From Yersinia massiliensis (GTDB lineage: Bacteria > Pseudomonadota > Gammaproteobacteria > Enterobacterales > Enterobacteriaceae), in assembly GCF_003048255.1 (NCBI RefSeq), contig NZ_CP028487.1, forward strand, positions 310,001 through 374,000: DNA of 64,000 nucleotides, in the 5' to 3' direction. The notes below the pieces were generated by a model. It was not told where the DNA came from. It made no database searches and saw only the letters and a program-made list of their open reading frames with translations. Of this stretch, positions 1 to 14,245 are shown in pieces; within the stretch, counting starts at the first letter, position 1; each line of letters begins with the position of its first letter. Position numbers and translations under genes: made by a program.

Positions 1-252
1 ACGGGGGATTTTGATTCATTGGCCGTCAGGGTGAGTGACCACCCACTTGTCCAACAATTGTGTTTGCAATATGGCAAACCAGTGGTTTCAACCAGCGCTA
101 ATTTGAGTGGTCTTGAGCCTTGTCGTACAGAAGAAGAAGTAAGAACACAATTTGGCCCTTCACTACCGGTGCTCCTCGGCAAGGTTGGTGGTCGCTTAAA
201 ACCATCTGAAATCAGAGATGCTTTAACCGGTAAGCAATTTCGTCAAGGGTAG
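1..252 (+). CDS. tsaC: TsaC (YrdC/RimN), threonylcarbamoyl-AMP synthase, C-terminal part
   Basis: The reading frame is open from the first base, so the true start lies before the window and only about 83 C-terminal residues are present. They match the end of enterobacterial TsaC: the stretch [12 protein letters not shown], then the STSANLSG motif that forms part of the nucleotide/threonine pocket of YrdC-fold proteins, and an ending LTGKQFRQG. TsaC makes threonylcarbamoyl-AMP from threonine, bicarbonate and ATP, the first step toward t6A37 in tRNAs reading ANN codons. It acts in the cytoplasm and hands its product to the TsaBDE proteins. The stop lies 8 bp before the aroE ATG, so the two are probably co-transcribed, as in E. 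coli. Confidence 0.93.
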   Translation, partial: TGDFDSLAVRVSDHPLVQQLCLQYGKPVVSTSANLSGLEPCRTEEEVRTQFGPSLPVLLGKVGGRLKPSEIRDALTGKQFRQG

Positions 253-260
253 GAAATAGC

Positions 261-1082
261 ATGGATCAGAAGTTCGCAGTGTTTGGTAATCCAATTGGGC
301 ACAGTAAATCGCCGAGGATCCATGCACTTTTTGCTGAGCAAACAGGTATAGAACATCATTACGGTAAGGTGCTCGCTCCGACTGAAACGTTTGAAGAAGT
401 GTTAGCGCGCTTTTTTGCTGATGGTGCAGCGGGAGCAAACATCACAACACCATTTAAAGAACGTGCATACGCCAAATGTGATGAACTAACAGATCGTGCA
501 TCATTGGCAGGAGCTGTTAATACGATCAAGCAGTTAGAGGATGGCCGCTTATTAGGTGACAATACGGATGGTATTGGCTTGCTAAGTGACCTTGAACGGC
601 TCCATTTGATTCATGAAACCGATAACATCTTGTTAGTGGGGGCTGGGGGAGCAGCGCATGGTGTTATCCTTCCATTGTTATCGTATGGATGTAAGGTTGT
701 TGTGACTAATCGGACTTATGCCCGCGCCAAACAACTTGCTGAAGTTTTCCACCATTTGGGTGATATTGATGCTGCTGAAATGCATGCTATACACGAGCGT
801 CAATTTGACTTAATTATCAATGCGACAGCTTCTGGCATTCATGGTGAAGTTCCAAACTTACCGACAAGTATTATCGGCCCTCAAACACGTTGTTACGATA
901 TGTTTTATCAGGCTGAGGACACGCCATTTTTAGTTTGGTGCAAGCGGCTTGGTGTGAATTCTTCTGCGGATGGTTTGGGTATGCTAGTGGGACAAGCAGC
1001 ACATGCTTTTCAGCTCTGGCATGGTGTAATGCCTGAAATTTCGCCAGTACTAAATCAACTGCGTAATGAACTACATAAATAG
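261..1082 (+). CDS. aroE: Shikimate dehydrogenase (NADP+)
   Basis: The 273-residue length is normal for AroE. It reduces 3-dehydroshikimate to shikimate with NADPH in the chorismate pathway. Visible landmarks are the substrate-binding SKSPRIH (residues 15-21), the ANITTPFKE motif with the catalytic lysine near residue 66, NTDG with the catalytic aspartate near 103, and the Rossmann glycine motif GAGGAAHG (127-134). The last is slightly unusual because many homologues have Arg where this one has His. An AGGAA ribosome site precedes the ATG. It follows tsaC after 8 bp and probably shares its transcript. E. coli has the small gene yrdB after aroE; here aroE is followed directly by the convergent yrdA. 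Confidence 0.97.
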   Translation: MDQKFAVFGNPIGHSKSPRIHALFAEQTGIEHHYGKVLAPTETFEEVLARFFADGAAGANITTPFKERAYAKCDELTDRASLAGAVNTIKQLEDGRLLGDNTDGIGLLSDLERLHLIHETDNILLVGAGGAAHGVILPLLSYGCKVVVTNRTYARAKQLAEVFHHLGDIDAAEMHAIHERQFDLIINATASGIHGEVPNLPTSIIGPQTRCYDMFYQAEDTPFLVWCKRLGVNSSADGLGMLVGQAAHAFQLWHGVMPEISPVLNQLRNELHK

Positions 1083-1094
1083 AAGAGCAGAATA

Positions 1095-1126
1095 ATGCAG
1101 GAAAGATATAAGCCTATTTCCTGCAT
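1095..1126. terminator. Stem-loop between convergent aroE and yrdA
   Basis: A 10-bp perfect inverted repeat (1095-1104 with 1117-1126, 12-nt loop) lies between two converging genes. It has no strong T-tract on either side, so its role as a bidirectional terminator is inference from position. Confidence 0.5.
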
Positions 1127-1156
1127 CATCTATTATGACAACTAATTCAGTCTCGG

Positions 1157-1699
1157 CTATTTAGTTTCTGCCAAATACTCATCTTTCCAGCGTACGTAGT
1201 TACCTGCCGAGTAAAGAAGACCTTCTAATTCTGCAGGTGTTAACGGCCTGATTTGTTTGGCAGGACTACCCATATATAGGAAACCACTGGCCAATCGCTT
1301 CCCAGGAGCAATAAGGCTGCCGGCACCAATCATCACATCATCTTCTATAATTGCCCCATCTAATAGGATCGACCCCATCCCAACGAGTACTCTGTTGCCG
1401 ATAGTACAACCATGAAGCATAGCTTTGTGTCCCACAGTCACATCTTCACCAATAATCAGCGGATCCCCTTCGGGATTATGCTCAGACTTATGGGTAACGT
1501 GTAACACACTGCCGTCTTGAATATTTGAACGTGCGCCAATAACGACTTGATTGACGTCACCTCGGATAGCCACTAGTGGCCAGATACTGACATCATCGCC
1601 CAAGATAACATTGCCAATGATCACGCTGGATCTATCGATCATTACGCGAGAACCTAAAGTTGGAAAATCCTGCTGAAAGGGGCGAATAGCATCAGACAT
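1157..1699 (-). CDS. yrdA: Gamma-carbonic anhydrase-like hexapeptide-repeat protein YrdA
   Basis: A 180-residue left-handed beta-helix protein of the gamma-carbonic anhydrase/PaaY-CaiE group. Hexapeptide repeats run through most of the chain (for example IGNVILGDDV and IEDDVMIGAGS). The metal-ligand histidines expected for this family are visible in LHVTHKSEHN and VGHKAMLHGCT. It is the orthologue of E. coli YrdA, whose physiological substrate is not settled. I place the start at 1699 (MSDAIRP) rather than at an upstream in-frame ATG at 1768, because it matches the E. coli N-terminus and has a TGAGG ribosome site 8 bp upstream. It converges on aroE and diverges from the rRNA operon, the arrangement found at E. 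coli rrnD. Confidence 0.93.
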   Translation of the reverse strand: MSDAIRPFQQDFPTLGSRVMIDRSSVIIGNVILGDDVSIWPLVAIRGDVNQVVIGARSNIQDGSVLHVTHKSEHNPEGDPLIIGEDVTVGHKAMLHGCTIGNRVLVGMGSILLDGAIIEDDVMIGAGSLIAPGKRLASGFLYMGSPAKQIRPLTPAELEGLLYSAGNYVRWKDEYLAETK

Positions 1700-2240
1700 A
1701 ACAATAACCTCACTTATAAGATCACTTTTACTGGCAATACTAGCCGTTGCTGATGAAATTACAACCAATCAGGGAGCGGTGCGGCAGTAAATACACAGCG
1801 GATCGACCAAGATCTACACGTAAGGAGTGAAAAGTATTCAAACAGTAGAAAAAGGCGAAAAAAGGGTTGTGCAAAAAATTCGACTCCCTATAATGCGCAT
1901 CCATCGAGACGGCACATGACGAATCAAGTAGTTAAGTGACCGGCAAAGAGAACAGAGAAAATCAACGAAATAAGTAGTTGACTCTGAGTGAGGAAAGCGT
2001 AATATGCGCACCTCGAGTTACTGACCGGAAGGTTGCTAACTCACTGCTCTTTAACAATTTATCAGACAATCTGTGTGGGCACTCGCAAGACGATATCGAA
2101 GCCTGTTTCGACAGGCAGAAGCAATATCAAAGTCTTGAAGAGTGACCAAAGCAGTAAACATTTGAACTTCGGTTCGAATGCATATTTGCAGAAAGTAATC
2201 TTTGAGCATCGCTACTTCGGTAGCAAATCAAACAAATCTT
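1700..2240 (+). promoter_or_regulatory. rRNA operon control region: P1, P2 promoters and leader
   Basis: This gap holds the rrn promoters. P1 has -35 TTGTGC (1867-1872), a 16-bp spacer, and -10 TATAAT (1889-1894). P2 has -35 TTGACT (1978-1983), a 16-bp spacer, and -10 TAATAT (2000-2005). Both -10 boxes are followed by GCGC-rich discriminators, typical of promoters under stringent control. A-rich DNA at about 1840-1866 fits an UP element. The leader carries the antitermination boxA TGCTCTTTAACA (2045-2056) and a stretch nearly identical to the E. coli rrn leader. Promoter assignments rest on sequence only. Confidence 0.88.
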
Positions 2241-3783
<1,543 letters not shown>

Positions 3784-3885
3784 CCTCACGATACGCATTG
3801 CGTAGTGTCCACACAGATTGTCTGATAGAAAGTAACGAGCAAATAAGGCCGGACTGAGAAATTAGTCGGGCTTTAGTACCTTGTT

Positions 3886-3962
<77 letters not shown>

Positions 3963-4013
3963 ACTCACCATTCCCTGTTGAGTTGCAGCAATAAGGTGAT
4001 TTGCTTTTTATAT

Positions 4014-4089
4014 GGGGCTATAGCTCAGCTGGGAGAGCGCCTGCCTTGCACGCAGGAGGTCAGCGGTTCGATCCCGCTTAGCTCCACCA
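4014..4089 (+). tRNA. tRNA-Ala (TGC anticodon)
   Basis: A 76-nt tRNA with acceptor arms GGGGCTA and TAGCTCC, anticodon loop TTTGCAC-like with TGC, a standard T-arm GGTTCGATCCC, and an encoded CCA. It lies 51 bp after tRNA-Ile in the same spacer. Confidence 0.97.
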
Positions 4090-4148
4090 TATAAAAAACT
4101 ATTTCAAAACGTACTGCGGTCGCAAGGCTTCAGTGGGTTGTGAAATAT

Positions 4149-4160
4149 TGCTCTTTAACA
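4149..4160 (+). promoter_or_regulatory. Second boxA antitermination site before 23S
   Basis: TGCTCTTTAACA, identical to the leader boxA at 2045-2056, lies in the 16S-23S spacer after tRNA-Ala. This is where E. coli rrn operons repeat the Nus-factor antitermination signal. Confidence 0.85.
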
Positions 4161-4308
4161 ATCTGGAACAAGCTGAAAATTGAAACCATACAGCTGAACA
4201 TTATCTCACCGTAGAAGTATCGAGATAATCAGTAACCTGTGTGAGAGTCTCTCAATAATCACAGCATGAAGGTCTTTATCTTCACGATAAAACATCTTTG
4301 GGTTGTGA

Positions 4309-7215
<2,907 letters not shown>

Positions 7216-7327
7216 ACAACACCAAAGGTGTTTTGGTGGTATTGAGAGAGAGATTTTCAGCGAAGTTCCGAGATTGGGTTGACTGGCTGCGCGAAGAGAC
7301 GTGTAGCGGGTTGATTTAGACAGAATT

Positions 7328-7447
7328 TGCCTGGCGGCCATAGCGCGGTGGTCCCACCTGATCCCATGCCGAACTCAGAAGTGAAACGCCGTAGCGCCGA
7401 TGGTAGTGTGGGGTCTCCCCATGCGAGAGTAGGACACTGCCAGGCAT
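7328..7447 (+). rRNA. rrf: 5S ribosomal RNA
   Basis: A 120-nt 5S rRNA, nearly identical to E. coli, starting TGCCTGGCGGCC and ending CTGCCAGGCAT. The ends pair to form helix I. It is the only 5S copy in this operon, and no distal tRNA follows. Confidence 0.97.
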
Positions 7448-7462
7448 CAAATAAACAAAAGA

Positions 7463-7488
7463 GGCTACCCTAACGGGTGGCCTTTTTT
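7463..7488 (+). terminator. rRNA operon intrinsic terminator
   Basis: GGCTACCC / GGGTGGCC stem (8 bp with one G-T pair), TAAC loop, followed by six T residues, 15 bp after 5S. Confidence 0.93.
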
Positions 7489-7781
7489 GCTTTTCTGCTA
7501 TTAAAAAATCTATCCGAAAGAAATGATACTCCTTAACAAGTAGTGCTGATTTTATGGCGTCTTTGCGGTCTGCTTGTCCTCAGGGCAATAGACCCTTTGT
7601 CATCTATTTCTAGCTACCTTCAGGGAGGCTTTTTCTTTATAGATCTTTTTGTCCTAGTCACAATTAAGATCAAACTGGCTAATATATCGGCTACAGATAG
7701 TGTGACTCCCGCAATGAAACATTTTCAGGTTGCAGGAGAACGCTCGACTTTTCATCACAAACCCGCTATCTTCAGGCATCT
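7489..7781. other. Intergenic region, rrn terminator to metA operator
   Basis: I see no convincing gene here. An 82-codon open frame at 7543-7791 has no ribosome site, does not resemble a protein family and runs into the MetJ operator. Bases about 7550-7596 resemble the segment at 14184-14232 between aceK and iclR and look like a fragment of a dispersed repeat. Confidence 0.6.
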
Positions 7782-7805
7782 AGAAGTCTAAACGTATAAA
7801 CGGAT
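7782..7805 (+). promoter_or_regulatory. MetJ operator of metA, three tandem met boxes
   Basis: Three contiguous 8-mers, AGAAGTCT, AAACGTAT and AAACGGAT, match the MetJ consensus AGACGTCT at 7, 5-6 and 5 positions. They end 17 bp before the metA ATG. MetJ binds tandem met boxes cooperatively with S-adenosylmethionine, so methionine sufficiency should repress metA. Seen directly: the repeats. Inferred: MetJ binding. Confidence 0.82.
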
Positions 7806-7822
7806 ATATTGAGGATATAGGC

Positions 7823-8752
7823 ATGCCAATTCGGGTTCCTGATGAATTACCTGCGGTGAGTTTCTTGCGCAATGAGAATGTCTTTGTCATGACCTCATCA
7901 CGTGCAAAAACTCAGGAAATTCGTCCCCTGAAGGTGTTAGTTTTGAATCTGATGCCTAAGAAAATTGAGACGGAAAATCAATTCCTGCGTTTACTCTCCA
8001 ACTCCCCCTTACAAGTCGATATTCAATTACTGCGCATTGATAGCCGTGAGTCAAAGAATACCCCAGCGGAGCATCTGAACAACTTCTATTGCGACTTTGA
8101 GGATATCCAAGATCAGAACTTCGATGGGCTGATAGTCACTGGCGCACCTCTAGGATTGGTCGATTTCTGTGACGTTGCGTACTGGCCGCAGATTGAGCGA
8201 ATTATCGCTTGGGCGAAGGATCACGTTACATCAACGCTGTTTGTGTGCTGGGCAGTTCAAGCGGCGTTAAATATCTTATATGGCATTCCTAAGATGACTC
8301 GTGAGGTCAAACTCTCAGGTATTTATCAGCATCAAACACGAGAGCCGCTAGCACTGCTTACTCGAGGTTTTGACGAGACGTTTCTCGCTCCTCATTCTCG
8401 CTATGCTGATTTCCCGCTTGAGGTGCTTCAGCAATATACCGATTTGGATATATTAGTCTCATCAGAAGAGGCTGGCGCTTATCTATTTGCCAGCAAAGAT
8501 AAGCGGATGGCTTTCGTCACGGGTCATCCCGAATACGATGTTGATACTCTCGCGGGAGAATATGAACGTGATGTCCTCGCAGGGCTTAATCCGAAAGTCC
8601 CCCTGAATTATTTCCCTGAGGATGATGCGACATTGCCACCCAAAGCGTCATGGCGCAGTCATGGGCATCTGTTGTTTGCTAATTGGCTCAACTACTATGT
8701 CTACCAAATCACGCCTTTTGATTTGCGCCATATGAATCCTACGCTCGATTAA
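7823..8752 (+). CDS. metA: Homoserine O-succinyltransferase
   Basis: A 309-residue MetA, normal length. It transfers succinyl from succinyl-CoA to homoserine, the first committed step of methionine synthesis. The glutamine-amidotransferase-like fold shows its nucleophile Cys142 in [10 protein letters not shown] and the catalytic His in the TGHPEYDVD motif (about 235). A GAGG ribosome site precedes the ATG. It stands alone, with its own operator upstream and a hairpin downstream, and the glyoxylate operon follows as in E. coli. In this family succinyl versus acetyl specificity depends on a few residues, so succinyl-CoA use is inferred from similarity to the E. coli enzyme. Confidence 0.97.
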   Translation: MPIRVPDELPAVSFLRNENVFVMTSSRAKTQEIRPLKVLVLNLMPKKIETENQFLRLLSNSPLQVDIQLLRIDSRESKNTPAEHLNNFYCDFEDIQDQNFDGLIVTGAPLGLVDFCDVAYWPQIERIIAWAKDHVTSTLFVCWAVQAALNILYGIPKMTREVKLSGIYQHQTREPLALLTRGFDETFLAPHSRYADFPLEVLQQYTDLDILVSSEEAGAYLFASKDKRMAFVTGHPEYDVDTLAGEYERDVLAGLNPKVPLNYFPEDDATLPPKASWRSHGHLLFANWLNYYVYQITPFDLRHMNPTLD

Positions 8753-8775
8753 ATTCCCCTGTTAATCCTCAGTTA

Positions 8776-8798
8776 TGGCGGCTGAATCGAAGCCGCCA
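8776..8798 (+). terminator. Probable metA terminator hairpin
   Basis: TGGCGGCT and AGCCGCCA form an 8-bp stem with a 7-nt loop, 23 bp after the metA stop. Only a weak T-rich stretch (CTATTTT) follows. Confidence 0.5.
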
Positions 8799-8973
8799 GC
8801 CTATTTTCCCTCCTAATAAGTATCACTCTCCTCTCATTAACTGGTCTGATCTCTTTGAAAAACAATAACTTATCTCGCAAAAATTGATTGAATGGAAGTT
8901 GATTCCTATCTTCAGGCTCATCACGATAATGTTAACAACATGATAAATAAAGATTAAAAAAATATTTTATATA

Positions 8974-8997
8974 AAAATGGAAATCGTTTTTGATTTT
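8974..8997 (+). promoter_or_regulatory. Putative IclR operator of aceBAK
   Basis: An AT-rich segment containing ATGGAAATCGTTTTTGATTT closely resembles, from memory, the IclR-binding site upstream of E. coli aceB. It lies about 160 bp before the aceB start in a 402-bp gap that is otherwise AT-rich and gene-free. iclR itself is downstream at 14246-15085. Binding is inferred. Confidence 0.65.
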
Positions 8998-9154
8998 CAC
9001 AATTAATTGATTATTCTTAGTGCTGTCGGGATGAAAAATGACCATGAAATCTAGCCTTCAATTTATAGCCGAAGCGTATTACCCGATAAGAGTCCAATAG
9101 TGACGCTGTATTAGCGTTGATGTGAAAGTCGTGAGATGGGGAAGGGGAAGGGTA

Positions 9155-10753
9155 ATGACACAACAGATAGTCGGCACGGAGTTAGTTTTCACCCAGCATT
9201 TTAACACTGCTGAACGGCAGGTTTTACCTGATGACGCTATTGAGTTTTTGGCGGAATTGGTCGTGAAATTTGCAGCGCCACGTAGCAAACTCCTTGCTGC
9301 ACGGGCCTCTTGGCAGCAGACCATCGATCAAGGTGCATTGCCTGATTTCATTTCGGAAACCACTTCCATTCGCGACGGTGACTGGAAGATTCAAGGCATT
9401 CCTGCAGACTTGCGTGATCGCAGAGTAGAAATTACAGGTCCAGTTGAGCGCAAAATGGTGATTAATGCCCTCAATGCGAATGTAAAAGTCTTTATGGCCG
9501 ACTTTGAGGATTCACTCGCACCTAGCTGGGATAAGGTCATCGAAGGGCAGATTAATTTGCACGATGCGGTAAAAGGGACAATCTCTTATGCAAACGAATC
9601 CGGCAAAATCTATCAGCTAAAGCCCAATCCTGCGGTATTGATTGCCCGAGTTCGTGGGCTGCACTTACCGGAAAAACACGTTAAATGGCAAGGGGAAGAT
9701 ATCCCTGGCAACTTGTTCGATTTCGCCTTGTATTTCTATCATAACTATAAGTTATTGCTTGCGAACGGCAGCGGCCCCTATTTCTACTTACCGAAGATGC
9801 AGTCCTACCAAGAAGCGGCTTGGTGGAGTGAGGTATTCAGTTTCACTGAGCAGCGTTTCGATTTGCCGCAAGGCACTATCAAAGCCACGGTATTGATTGA
9901 GACATTGCCCGCGGTATTCCAGATGGACGAAATTCTCTACCATCTGCGCCATCATATTGTGGCTTTAAACTGTGGTCGCTGGGATTATATCTTCAGTTAT
10001 ATCAAGACGCTGAAAAATCACAGCGATCGTGTGTTGCCAGATCGTCAGTCAGTCACGATGACTAAACCATTCTTAAGTGCCTACTCTCGTTTACTGATCA
10101 AAACTTGCCATAAGCGTGGTGCATTGGCGATGGGCGGTATGGCAGCCTTTATCCCGAACAAAGACCCAGAAAAAAATGCACTGGTTCTGGATAAAGTTCG
10201 CGCTGATAAAGAGTTAGAAGCCAGTAATGGCCACGATGGCACCTGGGTTGCCCACCCCGGTCTGGCCGATACCGTGATGGATGTTTTTAACAAGGTATTG
10301 GGCGAACGACCAAACCAACTAGAGGTGAGTCGTGAGCAAGACAAACCCATCACTGCGGCAGAACTGTTGGAGCCTTGCACGGGCGATCGTACCGAAGAAG
10401 GCATGCGAGCCAATATCCGCGTGGCGGTGCAATACATTGAAGCATGGATATCCGGTAATGGATGTGTGCCGATTTATGGCCTGATGGAAGATGCCGCAAC
10501 GGCTGAGATTTCCCGTACTTCTATCTGGCAATGGATACATCACCAAAAAAGTCTGAGCAATGGGCAAACGGTGACGAAAGAGCTGTTCCGAAGCATGTTG
10601 AGTGAAGAAATGCAGGTAGTGAAGCTTGAACTTGGCACAGAACGTTTTGATGGTGGGCGGTTTGAAGAAGCTGCACGTCTGATGGAGCGTATTACAACAC
10701 AAGACGAGCTTATCGACTTCCTGACGTTGCCGGGCTACGCATTACTCGCCTGA
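9155..10753 (+). CDS. aceB: Malate synthase A
   Basis: A 532-residue malate synthase A that condenses glyoxylate with acetyl-CoA to give malate. It is the second glyoxylate-bypass enzyme and is needed for growth on acetate or fatty acids. Family landmarks include GPVERKMVINALNAN, FMADFEDSLAPSW (metal and catalytic acidic residues), AMGGMAAFIP and NGHDGTWVAHPG. I place the start at 9155 (MTQQIVG), matching the E. coli N-terminus and preceded by a purine-rich GGGGAAGGG site. An upstream in-frame GTG/ATG would add 11 residues without homology. It is the first gene of aceBAK and is separated from aceA by an ERIC element, which is unusual within an operon. Confidence 0.97.
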   Translation: MTQQIVGTELVFTQHFNTAERQVLPDDAIEFLAELVVKFAAPRSKLLAARASWQQTIDQGALPDFISETTSIRDGDWKIQGIPADLRDRRVEITGPVERKMVINALNANVKVFMADFEDSLAPSWDKVIEGQINLHDAVKGTISYANESGKIYQLKPNPAVLIARVRGLHLPEKHVKWQGEDIPGNLFDFALYFYHNYKLLLANGSGPYFYLPKMQSYQEAAWWSEVFSFTEQRFDLPQGTIKATVLIETLPAVFQMDEILYHLRHHIVALNCGRWDYIFSYIKTLKNHSDRVLPDRQSVTMTKPFLSAYSRLLIKTCHKRGALAMGGMAAFIPNKDPEKNALVLDKVRADKELEASNGHDGTWVAHPGLADTVMDVFNKVLGERPNQLEVSREQDKPITAAELLEPCTGDRTEEGMRANIRVAVQYIEAWISGNGCVPIYGLMEDAATAEISRTSIWQWIHHQKSLSNGQTVTKELFRSMLSEEMQVVKLELGTERFDGGRFEEAARLMERITTQDELIDFLTLPGYALLA

Positions 10754-10754
10754 G

Positions 10755-10880
10755 ATACCCTTCGTCTTTGAAGCAGCAGCGGTGTTAGCGACGTTCGCTC
10801 ACCCGAATTACTGACTTGTGTCAGCTCATCGGGATTCGTTCACTGGCTGCCTAACTGCAACTTCAATGACGTTGGGTATA
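10755..10880. repeat. ERIC repeat inside the aceBAK operon
   Basis: A 126-bp element starting GATACCCTTCGTC and ending GACGTTGGGTATA, an imperfect palindrome with the central CGTTCGCTCACCC and TTCGTTCACTGGCTGCC arms typical of enterobacterial repetitive intergenic consensus sequences. It begins 2 bp after the aceB stop region and ends 45 bp before aceA, so it must be transcribed and should form a long hairpin in the mRNA. Confidence 0.88.
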
Positions 10881-10925
10881 ACGCTCTATTAAACCCTACA
10901 AAATTAGACAATAAGGAATATCGCC

Positions 10926-12233
10926 ATGACAACCTCTCGTACTCAACAAATTCAGCAATTGGAACAGGAATGGAAATCAGCGCGTTGGGAAGGTATTACC
11001 CGCCCCTATAGTGCCGAGGAAGTGATTAAGCTGCGTGGGTCCGTTAATCCAGAGTGCACATTAGCCCAGCATGGCGCGAAAAAACTATGGGCGCTACTGC
11101 ACGGCGAATCACGCAAAGGTTATATCAACTGTTTGGGTGCGCTCACGGGGGGTCAGGCATTGCAACAAGCGAAGGCGGGTGTCGAGGCAATTTACTTATC
11201 AGGCTGGCAGGTTGCCGCTGATGCTAATACGGCGTCCAGCATGTACCCCGATCAGTCGCTATATCCGGTCGACTCAGTTCCTGCGGTGGTTAAGCGCATT
11301 AATAACAGCTTCCGTCGCGCGGATCAGATCCAATGGTCAAATAGCATTGAACCGGGTAGCAAAGGTTATACCGACTATTTCCTGCCAATCGTGGCCGATG
11401 CCGAAGCCGGTTTTGGTGGCGTATTGAATGCGTTTGAATTGATGAAAGCCATGATTGAAGCCGGTGCTGCTGGCGTTCACTTCGAAGACCAATTAGCCGC
11501 AGTGAAAAAATGTGGTCATATGGGCGGCAAGGTCTTGGTGCCAACTCAGGAAGCTATTCAGAAACTGGTGGCCGCCCGCTTAGCAGCTGATGTTTTAGGC
11601 GTACCAACGTTACTGATTGCTCGTACCGATGCCGATGCTGCCGATTTACTGACCTCTGATTGCGATCCGTATGACAGTGAGTTTATTACGGGTGAGCGCA
11701 CCGCAGAAGGTTTCTTCCGTACCCACGCCGGCGTTGAGCAAGCTATCAGTCGTGGTTTGGCCTATGCCCCTTACGCTGATTTGGTTTGGTGTGAGACCTC
11801 TACGCCGGACTTGGCGCTAGCTAAACGTTTTGCTGATGCGATTCACGCTAAATTCCCAGGTAAATTGTTGGCTTACAACTGTTCGCCATCATTTAACTGG
11901 AAAAAGAATCTGACCGACCAACAAATCGCTAGCTTCCAAGATGACTTGTCTGCGATGGGCTACAAATATCAATTTATTACGCTGGCAGGCATCCACAGCA
12001 TGTGGTTCAACATGTTCGATCTGGCCCATGCCTACGCGCAGGGCGAGGGTATGAAACATTACGTCGAGAAGGTACAGCAACCAGAATTTGCTTCCGTTGA
12101 GCGCGGCTATACCTTTGCCTCTCATCAGCAAGAAGTCGGCACGGGTTACTTCGATAAAGTCACCAATATCATTCAGGGCGGTGAGTCATCCGTGACAGCA
12201 CTGACCGGCTCGACGGAAGAACAACAGTTCTAA
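10926..12233 (+). CDS. aceA: Isocitrate lyase
   Basis: A 435-residue isocitrate lyase that cleaves isocitrate to succinate and glyoxylate, diverting carbon from the oxidative TCA steps. The catalytic-loop motif [10 protein letters not shown] is present, with Cys196 in the active position. The Mg-binding [10 protein letters not shown] (157-166) and the C-terminal [10 protein letters not shown] motif are also visible. The ribosome site AATAAGGA lies 8 bp before the ATG. It is the middle gene of aceBAK. The ERIC hairpin upstream and a second stem-loop downstream bracket its message, which could let it be more abundant than its neighbours. Confidence 0.98.
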   Translation: MTTSRTQQIQQLEQEWKSARWEGITRPYSAEEVIKLRGSVNPECTLAQHGAKKLWALLHGESRKGYINCLGALTGGQALQQAKAGVEAIYLSGWQVAADANTASSMYPDQSLYPVDSVPAVVKRINNSFRRADQIQWSNSIEPGSKGYTDYFLPIVADAEAGFGGVLNAFELMKAMIEAGAAGVHFEDQLAAVKKCGHMGGKVLVPTQEAIQKLVAARLAADVLGVPTLLIARTDADAADLLTSDCDPYDSEFITGERTAEGFFRTHAGVEQAISRGLAYAPYADLVWCETSTPDLALAKRFADAIHAKFPGKLLAYNCSPSFNWKKNLTDQQIASFQDDLSAMGYKYQFITLAGIHSMWFNMFDLAHAYAQGEGMKHYVEKVQQPEFASVERGYTFASHQQEVGTGYFDKVTNIIQGGESSVTALTGSTEEQQF

Positions 12234-12264
12234 TCGAGTGTTTGATAAGCGTGCGTTTTATCAG

Positions 12265-12284
12265 GAGCCTGCTTTTGCAGGCTC
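12265..12284 (+). promoter_or_regulatory. Stem-loop between aceA and aceK
   Basis: GAGCCTGC and GCAGGCTC pair perfectly over 8 bp around a TTTT loop. No T-tract follows, so this looks like an mRNA-protecting or attenuating hairpin rather than a full terminator. In E. coli aceK is expressed far below aceA, and a structure here fits that pattern (inference). Confidence 0.6.
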
Positions 12285-12308
12285 TGTTCCGTATGGTGGG
12301 AGGTGGGC

Positions 12309-14036
12309 ATGGCGGTAAAATTAGAACAATTAATCGCTCAGACAATTTTGCAGGGATTCGATGCGCAATACGGCCGTTTTCTGGAAGTCACCGCCAGCGC
12401 CCAGCATCGCTTTGAACAAGCGGATTGGCACGCAGTACAGCAGGCAATGAAAAAGCGTATTCACCTCTATGACCACCACGTGGGATTAGTCGTTGAACAG
12501 CTAAAACACATCACGGACCAACGCCATTTTGATGCCGCATTTTTGGCGCGAGTGAAAGAGATTTATACCGAGTTATTACCGGACTATCCACGTTTTGAAA
12601 TCGCTGAAAGCTTTTTTAATTCTGTTTACTGCCGCTTGTTTAAGCATCGCGATTTAACCACAGATAAGCTGTTTGTCTTCAGCTCACAACCCGAAAGACG
12701 CTTTCGCGAGATCCCTCGGCCATTAGCGCGTGATTTTGCGCCAAAAGGCAATATAAGTGGCATGTTGCAGGTGGTGCTCAATGACTTACCGTTGCGATTA
12801 CCATGGGAAAATTTGCCTCGTGATATCGATTATATTGTGGCTTCTCTGCATCAGACTTTTACGCAGGAGCAACTTAGTGAGGCCCGTTTTCAAATCGCCA
12901 ACGAGCTTTTTTACCGCAACAAAGCTGCGTGGTTGGTGGGTAAACTGCGTTTACCCGAAGGCGTGTTCCCCTTTTTGCTACCGATTCATCACGATGAGTC
13001 CGGTACGCTTTTCATCGATACCTGTTTGACCAGTAAGGCCGAAGCCAGCATCGTATTTGGCTTTGCTCGCTCCTATTTTATGGTTTATGCGCCACTGCCT
13101 GCGGCATTGGTCGAATGGCTACGAGAAATACTACCGGGGAAATCGACAGCTGAGCTATATATGGCGATTGGCTGTCAGAAGCACGGTAAAACTGAAAGCT
13201 ATCGTGAATACCTCACTTTCGTCCATCAATCTAGCGAGCAGTTTATTATTGCTCCCGGCGTAAAAGGCATGGTGATGTTGGTCTTTACCCTACCATCATT
13301 TGATCGCGTATTTAAGGTCATTAAAGACCAGTTCGCACCGCAAAAAGAGGTCACTCAGGCGCGGGTGTTAGAATGCTATCAATTGGTTAAGGAGCACGAT
13401 CGCGTTGGGCGTATGGCCGATACCCAAGAGTACGAAAATTTTGTGATTGATAAGCACCGTATCAGCCCAGAGCTGTTGGCAGAACTTCAGCTTGAAGTTC
13501 CTGAGAAACTGGAAGATTTAGGCGATCAAATCATCATTAAGCACCTGTATATGGAACGGCGCATGACACCGTTGAATCTCTATATGGAACAGGCGGATGA
13601 TCAACAGTTGAAAGATGCCATCGAGGAATACGGTAATGCCATCAAACAGTTGGCGGCGGCTAATATCTTCCCCGGCGACATGCTATTTAAGAACTTCGGT
13701 GTGACTCGCCACGGGCGGGTGGTGTTCTACGATTACGATGAAATTTGCTATATGACAGAGGTCAATTTCCGCGATATTCCCCCACCGCGCTATCCGGAAG
13801 ACGAGATGGCCAGCGAACCTTGGTACAGCGTGTCACCCAATGATGTCTTCCCTGAGGAATTCCGTCATTTCTTATGCAGTGACCCGAAAGTCAGGCACTT
13901 CTTTGAGGAAGTGCACAGTGACTTGTTCCACGCCAGTTATTGGCGCGGGTTGCAGCAGCGTATTCGGGAGGGGCATGTGGAGGATGTTTTTGCCTATCGC
14001 CGGAAACAACGTTTCTCCCAGCGAGTGATCTCTTGA
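12309..14036 (+). CDS. aceK: Isocitrate dehydrogenase kinase/phosphatase
   Basis: A 575-residue bifunctional enzyme that phosphorylates isocitrate dehydrogenase on acetate, sending flux into the glyoxylate bypass, and dephosphorylates it when other carbon returns. Conserved stretches include [22 protein letters not shown], the nucleotide-binding loop [23 protein letters not shown], and [14 protein letters not shown] followed by [27 protein letters not shown] in separate segments of the kinase-like core. I choose the ATG at 12309 because GGGAGG lies 7 bp upstream. A GTG at 12303 would overlap that site. It closes aceBAK and converges on iclR. E. coli arpA, between aceK and iclR, is absent. Confidence 0.97.
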   Translation: MAVKLEQLIAQTILQGFDAQYGRFLEVTASAQHRFEQADWHAVQQAMKKRIHLYDHHVGLVVEQLKHITDQRHFDAAFLARVKEIYTELLPDYPRFEIAESFFNSVYCRLFKHRDLTTDKLFVFSSQPERRFREIPRPLARDFAPKGNISGMLQVVLNDLPLRLPWENLPRDIDYIVASLHQTFTQEQLSEARFQIANELFYRNKAAWLVGKLRLPEGVFPFLLPIHHDESGTLFIDTCLTSKAEASIVFGFARSYFMVYAPLPAALVEWLREILPGKSTAELYMAIGCQKHGKTESYREYLTFVHQSSEQFIIAPGVKGMVMLVFTLPSFDRVFKVIKDQFAPQKEVTQARVLECYQLVKEHDRVGRMADTQEYENFVIDKHRISPELLAELQLEVPEKLEDLGDQIIIKHLYMERRMTPLNLYMEQADDQQLKDAIEEYGNAIKQLAAANIFPGDMLFKNFGVTRHGRVVFYDYDEICYMTEVNFRDIPPPRYPEDEMASEPWYSVSPNDVFPEEFRHFLCSDPKVRHFFEEVHSDLFHASYWRGLQQRIREGHVEDVFAYRRKQRFSQRVIS

Positions 14037-14147
14037 GGGTAGCGACATGCTGCACGCACTCAGATGAGTTTAGATCGCTATACCTTGATTGATCATGCAT
14101 GAATCATTTGATGCAGTGAGGTGAGGGCTGGCAGAAGAGTAAAGCGT

Positions 14148-14166
14148 CCGCGCCAGGACGGCGCGG
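14148..14166. repeat. GC-rich hairpin in the aceK-iclR gap
   Basis: CCGCGCC and GGCGCGG form a 7-bp stem around AGGAC. It forms the front of a longer segment (to about 14232) that resembles part of the rrn-metA gap, so it may belong to a dispersed Yersinia intergenic repeat. Confidence 0.45.
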
Positions 14167-14245
14167 CTCGAGCCTCCAAGGATGGATTTACGGCGTCTTT
14201 ACGATCGGCCTGTTCTCTCTGAACGATATGAGAGCTTCCATTTTT

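Noticed and set aside
7543..7791. 82-codon frame between 5S and metA
   Set aside because: No ribosome site or homology; overlaps the MetJ operator and a repeat-like fragment.
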